64,000 nucleotides of DNA, from NCBI RefSeq assembly GCF_018729255.1, contig NZ_CP076061.1, positions 620,001 to 684,000 on the forward strand. The letters run 5' to 3'. A program made the position numbers and the translations under genes. The notes below the pieces were generated by a model. The model worked only from the letters and a program-made list of their open reading frames with translations, did not search any database and had not been told where the DNA came from. This DNA is from Cupriavidus sp. EM10 (GTDB taxonomy: Bacteria > Pseudomonadota > Gammaproteobacteria > Burkholderiales > Burkholderiaceae). Within the stretch, counting starts at the first letter, position 1. Every line of letters starts with the position of its first letter. Shown one piece after another: positions 58,304 through 64,000 of this stretch.

Positions 58304-59280
58304 TCACTCTCCGTGGATGCCCAGTTCCTTGATCAGCTTGCCGTAGCGGTCGGCGTCGCGGCGCAGGATCTTGCCAAATTCCTGCGGCGTCGACGTGGCC
58401 GTTTCCACGCCGATCGAATCCATCTTGGCCTTGACCTCGGGCAGCGACATCACGCGGTTGATCTCGGTGTTCAGCTTGGCCACCAGCGCGGGCGGCATGT
58501 TCTTCGGACCGAACGCGCCGTACCACACCGACAGCTCATAACCGGGGATGGTCTCGCCGACGGTCGGCACGTTGGGCAGCAGCGGCGAGCGCTTGGCCTC
58601 GGTGACGGCCAGCAGCTTGAGCTTGCCGGCCTTCACGTGCGTCAGCGTCTGCGTGCCGGCCGAGAACAGCAGCTGGGTCTGGCCCGCCACCGTGTCCACC
58701 ACGGCCGGCGCGCCGCCCTTGTAAGGCACGTGCAGCATCTGTACGCCTGCCATCTTCTCGAACAGCACGGCGCTCAGGTGGTTGGTCGAGCCAGGGCCGG
58801 CGCTGGCGTAGGCCAGCTTGCCCGGATTGGCCTTGGCATAGGCAATCAGCTCCTTGACGTTGTTGGCCGGCACCGACGGATTCACCACCATCGTGTTGGT
58901 CACGTAGGCCAGCAGGCCCAGCGGCGTGAAGTCGTCCACGCCCTTGAACGGCATGTTGGCCATCAGCGCCGGGTTCATGGCGTGCGTGCTCATCGAGCCG
59001 ATCAGCAGCGTGTAGCCGTCGGGCTGCGCGCGCGCCACCATCGCCGAACCGATATTGCCCGAGGCGCCGGGCTTGTTGTCGACGATCACCGGCTGGCCCA
59101 GCGATCTGGTCAGGTGCTCGGACAGCACGCGTGCCAGGATGTCGGTGGAACCCCGGCGGCCCAGGGCACGATCAGCGTGACCGGCTTGACCGGATACGCA
59201 TCGGCGGCGCCGGCCTGGCCGGTGAACGACATGGCCAGTGCGGCGGCACCGCACAGCAGGCTTTTCAATACGGACCTCAT
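58304..59280 (-). pseudogene. Bug-family substrate-binding protein, one apparent frameshift
   Basis: A periplasmic binding protein of 325 residues after repair. The N-terminal frame gives the signal peptide and VTLIVPWAAG; the second frame continues STDILARVLSEHLTRSLGQP, DNKPGASGNIGSAMVA and HVPYKGGAPAVVDTVAGQ. One base added to CCCC at 59151-59154 joins them as PWAAGGSTDILAR, the usual Bug sequence. It lies between the gamma-glutamyltransferase and GAF genes in one operon. Confidence 0.88.
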
Positions 59281-59326
59281 GATGCAACTCCCCTTCTGTC
59301 TTCGGACTGTCTGATGTGATCGGGCT

Positions 59327-61156
59327 TCAGCGGCCCACTGCGTAACCCTGCATGCCGCGCGCATTGGCCCCCGCGCGCAGCACCAGCCGGCCCTTGACGT
59401 CGCGTTCCCGCGTGCAGGCCGACATGCGGCCCTCGGACCAGTCTTCGCCTACGCGAACTTCATGCCCGCGTGCGCGCAGCGCTTCGATGGTGGCAGCCGG
59501 GAAGCGAGACTCGACGGTAAGGCGGTTCAGCGTGGTCTGGCGCGGCCAGAACGACTGCGGGAAATGGTCGATATGCCAGGCCGGCGCGTCGATGGCTTCC
59601 TGCAGGTTCATGCCGTGCACGGCGTGGCGCATGAAGAAGGCCAGCGACCATTGATCCTGCTGGTCGCCGCCGGGCGTGCCGAACACCATGTGCGGCTCGC
59701 CGTCGCGCAGGCACAGCGATGGCGACAACGTGGTGCACGGGCGCTTGCCCGGTGCCAGCGTATTGGGCAGGCCCGGCTCCAGCCAGGTCATCTGCAGGCG
59801 CGTGTTCAGCGCGAAACCCAGCGCCGGAATGGTGGGGCTGGACGACAGCCAGCCACCCGACGGCGTGGCCGCCACCATGTTGCCGTGGCGGTCGATCACG
59901 TCGATATGGCAGGTATCGCCGACAAAGACCTCGCGCTCGGCCCATTCGCTGACCGGTGGCAGCGCCGCGAACGTGGGCTCGCCGATGCCGAAGCGGGTAT
60001 CGGCCACGGCCAGCGTGCGGTCCGCCACGGTCAGGTCCGGCATGCGCGCCGCCTTGCCCTTGAGCGCGCCCGGCTGCATCGTCAGCGCCGCCCGGTCGCC
60101 GATCAGCGCGGCACGCGCGGCAAGGTAGTGCGGATTCAGCAGCGCGCCCAGCTGGCTATCCTCGAACAACGGATCGCCAAACCAGGCCGTGCGGTCGGCC
60201 ATCGCCAGCTTGGCGGCCTCGGCGATCGTGTGGACGAATTCGGGCGACGTCGGCACGTGGTTTTCCAGCCCGGCATGGCGCAGCATGCCAAGCTGCTGCA
60301 GGAACATCGGGCCCTGGCTCCAGATATCGCACTTGGCCACGGTGTAGCGGCCGTAGTCGAGCGTGACCGGCGCCTCGACGGTGGGCTTCCAGCCGGCCAG
60401 GTCGTCGTAGCGCAGCAGGCCCGTGTGCTTTTCGCCCGTGGTGTCGCGCACGGGGGTGGTGCGGCAGTATGCGTCGATGGCCTCGGCCACGAAGCCGCGA
60501 TACCAGCATTGCATCGCCGCATCGATCTGGCCTTCGCGGCTGTCGCTCTGGCTCACGGCCGTCTCGACGATGCGCGTGTAGGTATCGGCCAGCACCGGCA
60601 GCGTGTGCAGCGCGCCGGGGCGCGGCACCTTGCCATCGGGCAGCCAGGTATCGGCCGAGCTGTGCCATTCGTCGCGGAACAGCTGCTGCACGGCCAGGAT
60701 GGCCTGCGAGATGCGCGGCACCAGCGGGAAGCCATTGCGCGCATAGCCGATGGCCGGTTCCAGCACGTCGGCCAGCGACCACGTGCCGTGATCGCGCAGC
60801 ATGGTCAGCCATGCGCCGAATGCGCCGGGCACCGTGGCGGGCATCAGGCCGATGCCCGGCATCAGCTCCATGCCCTGCTTGCGCAGCGCCTCGGGATCGG
60901 CCAGCGCCGGGGCCGGGCCTTGGCCGCAGACCGAACGGACCGCGCGGTCCTTCTCGCTCCAGAACAGGATCGGCACCTCGCCGCCGGGGCCATTTAGGTG
61001 CGGTTCCACCACCTGCAGCACAAAGCCGGCTGCCACGGCGGCATCGAAGGCATTGCCCCCGCGTTCCAGCACGCCCATGGCCGTTTGCGTGGCCAGCCAG
61101 TGGGTGGATGCGGCAACGCCAAACGTGCCGACGATCTCGGGGCGTGTCGTGAACAT
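59327..61156 (-). CDS. Gamma-glutamyltransferase family protein
   Basis: A 609-residue Ntn-hydrolase. The N-terminal part has ATQTAMGVLERGGNAFDAAV and GPGGEVPILFW. The autoprocessing region is VGDTCHIDVIDRHGNMVAAT, where the Thr after GD would become the nucleophile, followed by FGTPGGDQQDQW. GGTs move gamma-glutamyl groups from glutathione or related amides; members of this subgroup also act on other gamma-glutamyl or acyl amides. No clear signal peptide is seen. It is co-transcribed with the Bug gene and faces a divergent LysR. Confidence 0.9.
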   Translation of the reverse strand: MFTTRPEIVGTFGVAASTHWLATQTAMGVLERGGNAFDAAVAAGFVLQVVEPHLNGPGGEVPILFWSEKDRAVRSVCGQGPAPALADPEALRKQGMELMPGIGLMPATVPGAFGAWLTMLRDHGTWSLADVLEPAIGYARNGFPLVPRISQAILAVQQLFRDEWHSSADTWLPDGKVPRPGALHTLPVLADTYTRIVETAVSQSDSREGQIDAAMQCWYRGFVAEAIDAYCRTTPVRDTTGEKHTGLLRYDDLAGWKPTVEAPVTLDYGRYTVAKCDIWSQGPMFLQQLGMLRHAGLENHVPTSPEFVHTIAEAAKLAMADRTAWFGDPLFEDSQLGALLNPHYLAARAALIGDRAALTMQPGALKGKAARMPDLTVADRTLAVADTRFGIGEPTFAALPPVSEWAEREVFVGDTCHIDVIDRHGNMVAATPSGGWLSSSPTIPALGFALNTRLQMTWLEPGLPNTLAPGKRPCTTLSPSLCLRDGEPHMVFGTPGGDQQDQWSLAFFMRHAVHGMNLQEAIDAPAWHIDHFPQSFWPRQTTLNRLTVESRFPAATIEALRARGHEVRVGEDWSEGRMSACTRERDVKGRLVLRAGANARGMQGYAVGR

Positions 61157-61249
61157 GGGTAAATGACTCCTGTTTGATGCATTTGACTTGTGATTCGAGT
61201 ATAGGCACCTGGAATAACTGCCAACATCGAATGACTTATCGTTGTATTA

Positions 61250-61277
61250 CCATTTGGTTATACCCATTCGGTTACAC
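61250..61277. repeat. Tandem 14-bp direct repeat in a LysR promoter
   Basis: CCATTTGGTTATAC and CCATTCGGTTACAC lie head to tail, 31 bases before the LysR start, in the divergent gap to the gamma-glutamyltransferase gene. They are a candidate binding site. Confidence 0.5.
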
Positions 61278-61307
61278 CCACTCGCATCGCATTCCTGCCC
61301 TGATCCC

Positions 61308-62246
61308 ATGCCGATTGCCACCGACAAGCTGTTGCACCAGATCGTGTCGCGCCTGCGCCTGCGCCATTTGCCGCTGCTGCTGGCGCTGGAGCGGCAGCGG
61401 TCCGTATCGCGCGTGGCGGCCGAGATGAACCTGTCCCAGCCGGCCGTGACCAAGGCGCTGCGCGAGATCGAGGACATCTTCATGACGCCGCTGTTCACGC
61501 GCACCCGCAACGGGCTGGAGCCCACGGCCACCGGCGCGGCGGTGCTGAGCCATGCGCGCATGACAATGGCCGACGCCGAGGCGCTGGGTCGGCAACTGGC
61601 AGTGATCGAGGCCGGCCGACGCGGACGGCTGCGGCTGGGCGTGATCCCCTATACGGCCCGCGCAGTGCTGGATGCCGCGCTGGCCTACGGGCTGAACCAG
61701 CAGCCGCGTGTGTCGGTGCTGGTGCGCGAAGGCACCACCGACGAACTGGTCGGCGCGCTGCGCCAGCACGAACTCGATTGCGTGATCGCGCGCTCGTTCT
61801 ACCTGGCCGGCGAAGATATCGCGCAAGAGCCGCTGTACCGGGAAGAGCCCGTGCTCGTGGTACCTTCGCGGGCCAAGGCGCGGCTGTCGCGCGGCGAACT
61901 CGACTGGAAACGGCTGGCCGAACTCGACTGGATCCTGCCGCCACCCCATACGCCGGTACGCCGCACCATCAACACGATGTTCGCGGTGGCCGGCGTGGCG
62001 CCGCCACTGCCGATCGTCGAAACCTATTCGATCAAGCCGATGGCCACGCTGCTGCGCAGCCAGCCCGACACCATCACCATCGTGCCGCGCGCCGTGGCTG
62101 CGGAGCTGATCGAACTGGGGGATGCGGCGGCACTGCCGTTTTCGTTGAGCTGGGATCTGCCGTCGGTGGGCGTGATGTGGCGGCGCGAGACGGAAGAGAA
62201 CGAGCTGGTGATGCCGCTGGTGGCGGCGTTGAAGGCGGCGGTTTGA
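61308..62246 (+). CDS. LysR-type transcriptional regulator
   Basis: A 312-residue LysR protein with HTH VSRVAAEMNLSQPAVTKALRE near residues 40-60 and an effector domain from about 100, ending MPLVAALKAAV. It diverges from the gamma-glutamyltransferase operon. ATG 61308 gives the best length; an earlier in-frame ATG at 61242 adds no conserved sequence. The ligand is unknown. Confidence 0.9.
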   Translation: MPIATDKLLHQIVSRLRLRHLPLLLALERQRSVSRVAAEMNLSQPAVTKALREIEDIFMTPLFTRTRNGLEPTATGAAVLSHARMTMADAEALGRQLAVIEAGRRGRLRLGVIPYTARAVLDAALAYGLNQQPRVSVLVREGTTDELVGALRQHELDCVIARSFYLAGEDIAQEPLYREEPVLVVPSRAKARLSRGELDWKRLAELDWILPPPHTPVRRTINTMFAVAGVAPPLPIVETYSIKPMATLLRSQPDTITIVPRAVAAELIELGDAAALPFSLSWDLPSVGVMWRRETEENELVMPLVAALKAAV

Positions 62247-62288
62247 TTTGCGTTGCTTCTGTGCCGTGGTGGCTGGTGGAAGGCTTTT

Positions 62289-62403
62289 GCCCTCACCCCC
62301 GGCCCCTCTCCCGCAAAGCGGGAGAGGGGAGAACACCACGGGCATATCGAACGCTCCCGGTTTGCTCCCCTCTCCCTCCGGGAGAGGGGCCGGGGGTGAG
62401 GGC
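62289..62403. repeat. Pair of inverted REP/BIME-like units
   Basis: GCCCTCACCCCCGGCCCCTC with stem CTCCCGC/GCGGGAG, then the same unit reversed, ending GGGGCCGGGGGTGAGGGCC. It lies between the LysR and ynfA genes. Confidence 0.75.
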
Positions 62404-62438
62404 CAGCCGTCCAACAACCAAAACCAACTAAACTAAGC

Positions 62439-62756
62439 ATGAAAACCGTAGCCCTCTACCTCCTAACCGCCCTGGCCGAAATCCTCGGCTGCTACCTGCC
62501 CTATCTCTGGCTGCGCCAGAACGCCAGCGCATGGCTCCTCATCCCCGCCGCCGCCTCGCTGGCCGCCTTCGCCTGGCTGCTGACGTTGCATCCCGACGCT
62601 TCCGGTCGGGTCTATGCCGCCTACGGCGGTATCTATATAGCAGTGGCCATTGTCTGGCTCTGGCTGGTGGACGGCGTCCGGCCCAGCGTCTGGGATATGA
62701 CAGGTGTCACAATCGCCATCGCGGGTATGGCTGTAATCGTGTTTCAGCCCCGGTAG
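62439..62756 (+). CDS. ynfA: YnfA/UPF0060 family membrane protein
   Basis: A 105-residue protein with four membrane helices; [40 protein letters not shown] and a final [19 protein letters not shown] are typical of the small multidrug-resistance-like YnfA family. Its transport role is not established. The ATG has no strong ribosome binding site. Confidence 0.92.
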   Translation: MKTVALYLLTALAEILGCYLPYLWLRQNASAWLLIPAAASLAAFAWLLTLHPDASGRVYAAYGGIYIAVAIVWLWLVDGVRPSVWDMTGVTIAIAGMAVIVFQPR

Positions 62757-62792
62757 AGCGAGTATCAAGGGCGAATTAAGCGCCACTTTCGC

Positions 62793-62882
62793 TGACAAAA
62801 ACCGTCACTTTGTGCATCTTTAGCCCTACCCTCCCACGGAGGGGTGACAGGATTTGGCAGATACATCTAGTTACAGGTGACA
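62793..62882. promoter_or_regulatory. TGACA repeats upstream of pilA (candidate PilR sites)
   Basis: TGACA occurs at 62793-62797, 62845-62849 and 62878-62882, upstream of the sigma-54 promoter. PilR in Pseudomonas binds repeated TGTC-type motifs, the reverse of this sequence. Binding here is inferred. Confidence 0.4.
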
Positions 62883-62923
62883 AGAAATCTCACACTTCGA
62901 CGATTTCTAGCCAAATTACGACC

Positions 62924-62939
62924 TGGCACACCTGTTGCT
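62924..62939 (+). promoter_or_regulatory. Sigma-54 (RpoN) promoter of pilA
   Basis: TGGCAC, five bases, TTGCT gives the correct -24/-12 spacing. Transcription would begin near 62951, in a leader that contains the palindrome ACAGCAGCTGCTGT (62953-62966). Confidence 0.75.
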
Positions 62940-62994
62940 CTATATGACCCCGACAGCAGCTGCTGTTCTCTATTAATCAAAAGGGGTCAATTCC

Positions 62995-63462
62995 ATGAAA
63001 AAAGCACGGATGGGAATCCACCAACGGGTCCAGAAGGGTTTCACGCTGATCGAACTGATGATCGTGGTCGCGATCATCGGTATCCTGGCTGCTATCGCGA
63101 TTCCGCAATATCAGGATTACGTGGCGAAGTCGCAGGTTGCCCGTGCCGTGAGCGAACTGTCGGCGTACAAGACAGCAATGGAAGACAAAACGAACCGCGG
63201 CGACTTTGTCTACACGGATCTCGGCACCGTCGGCTACGTTCGCTCCAACTTCACCACCGCTGACGCAACCTTCACAATGGCCAATACCGGCGTTGGTTCG
63301 ATTACGGAAACGCTGAATGGCGCTGTCAACTCGGCAATCTCCGGTGGCGTGATCACCATCAGCCGACAAGCGGACGGTACGTGGGGCTGCGGCATTGACG
63401 CCAAAGGCAAGGGCACGTTCAAGGCAGTTTATGCTCCTGCTGGCTGCATCTTCACGCCCTGA
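62995..63462 (+). CDS. pilA: Type IV major pilin
   Basis: A 155-residue type IVa pilin. The leader [15 protein letters not shown] is cut by PilD before the Phe of [20 protein letters not shown]; Glu5 of the mature protein is present. The hydrophobic N-terminal helix is followed by a globular domain with two late cysteines (TWGCG and AGC) that can form the D-region disulfide. A sigma-54 promoter upstream and a strong terminator downstream make it a single gene. It builds pili for twitching, attachment or DNA uptake. Confidence 0.95.
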   Translation: MKKARMGIHQRVQKGFTLIELMIVVAIIGILAAIAIPQYQDYVAKSQVARAVSELSAYKTAMEDKTNRGDFVYTDLGTVGYVRSNFTTADATFTMANTGVGSITETLNGAVNSAISGGVITISRQADGTWGCGIDAKGKGTFKAVYAPAGCIFTP

Positions 63463-63493
63463 TGAGTACAACTACATTCCGTAGCTAAACACT

Positions 63494-63526
63494 AAAAACC
63501 CCTGGCCTTTCCCCAGGGGTTTTTTC
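63494..63526 (+). terminator. Rho-independent terminator of pilA
   Basis: AACCCCTGG and CCAGGGGTT form a 9-bp stem followed by a run of T, 32 bases after the pilA stop. Confidence 0.9.
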
Positions 63527-63556
63527 TTTCCAGCTGTCGCTAAAACCGTCGGCTTA

Positions 63557-64000
63557 TCACCCCGCCTCCCCCCGCATCCCAATCTCCCCAATCAGCTTCC
63601 CGTACCTGGCGTTATCCGCCGCCACCATGCGCGTGAACTGATCCGGCGAGTCGCTTTTCCGAAGCTCCCCCGCATTCGCCTTCATCGTCGCATCGAGCTT
63701 GCCGCTGTTCTGCAGCGCGACCACCGCGTCGAATAGCCGTTTCGCCATTGGCGCCGGCAGCCCAGCCGGGGCAAACAGGCCGCTCCAGTTATCGAGCACA
63801 AAGCCCGGCGGCAGCGATTCCGCCAGTGTCGGCACCTTCGGGAAGTAGACCGTCCGCGTGGCCGACGACACGGCCAGCGCGCGGATTTGTCCGTTGCGCA
63901 GGAACGGCGCCGCTGTCGACATCACGGGCATGCCGAATTGCGTCTGGCCGCTCAGCATCGACGTCAGGATCTCGCTGGCGCCCTTGTACGGGATGTGCAC
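63557..64000 (-). CDS. Bug-family substrate-binding protein, C-terminal part
   Basis: The gene continues beyond the window; 147 C-terminal residues are seen. HIPYKGASEILTSMLSGQTQ, FPKVPTLAESLPPGFVLDNW and a final ARYGKLIGEIGMR match Bug proteins. It converges on pilA. The bound compound is unknown. Confidence 0.88.
   Translation of the reverse strand: MHIPYKGASEILTSMLSGQTQFGMPVMSTAAPFLRNGQIRALAVSSATRTVYFPKVPTLAESLPPGFVLDNWSGLFAPAGLPAPMAKRLFDAVVALQNSGKLDATMKANAGELRKSDSPDQFTRMVAADNARYGKLIGEIGMRGEAG

Overview
The window is high-GC, gene-dense DNA with the gene content of a Burkholderiaceae beta-proteobacterium, most likely Cupriavidus or a close relative. The clues are the protocatechuate (pca) cluster with a PcaD-PcaC fusion, several Bug-type solute-binding proteins beside CoA transferases and LysR regulators, a LigD/Ku end-joining locus, and a Burkholderia-order contact-dependent inhibition (CDI) locus. 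The genus is inferred from gene content, not from a search.

Layout. 1-711: end of an OFA-type MFS transporter plus its small partner protein, closed by a terminator. 880-2694: two short-chain dehydrogenases. 2920-9416: LigD, a hybrid histidine kinase, a proline-rich microprotein and Ku, all on the + strand. 9551-10693: a BON-domain protein diverging from a small Gln/Gly-rich protein that has a consensus sigma-54 promoter. 11166-12736: a lipoprotein hydrolase flanked by gene remnants. 12738-20849: the 4-hydroxybenzoate/protocatechuate pathway (pobA, pcaDC, pcaB, pcaG, pcaH on the - strand; pcaQ and pcaK on the + strand). 20930-24177: shikimate kinase, SDR and trehalase. 24499-27773: Bug protein, CoA transferase and LysR. 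27842-28922: cupin and lysozyme-inhibitor-like protein. 29071-33142: FecI-FecR-TonB receptor iron uptake. 33151-39172: acyl-CoA dehydrogenases, Bug, MaoC and CoA transferase with a divergent LysR. 39179-49339: CDI locus in the order cdiA-cdiI-cdiB. 49585-51112: relics of napA, ccmH and a LysR gene. 51147-58301: AI-2E family transporter, LysR, GST, PNPOx-like protein, Pit phosphate transporter, MgtC-like protein and GAF protein. 58304-62246: Bug, gamma-glutamyltransferase and LysR. 62439-64000: YnfA, type IV pilin with a sigma-54 promoter, and a partial Bug gene.

How the genes work together. PcaK imports 4-hydroxybenzoate, PobA makes protocatechuate, PcaGH opens the ring, and PcaB and PcaDC carry the product to 3-oxoadipate; the succinyl-CoA transferase and thiolase steps are not here. 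Iron starvation should switch on fecI through a Fur box. LigD and Ku form a two-protein end-joining system.

A cross-cutting result is that eight apparent frameshifts in six genes (Ku tail, trehalase, three in cdiA, GST, GAF, Bug) are each repaired by adding one base to a short homopolymer. Under-called homopolymers in the assembly explain this better than eight independent mutations, so these genes are probably intact in the organism.
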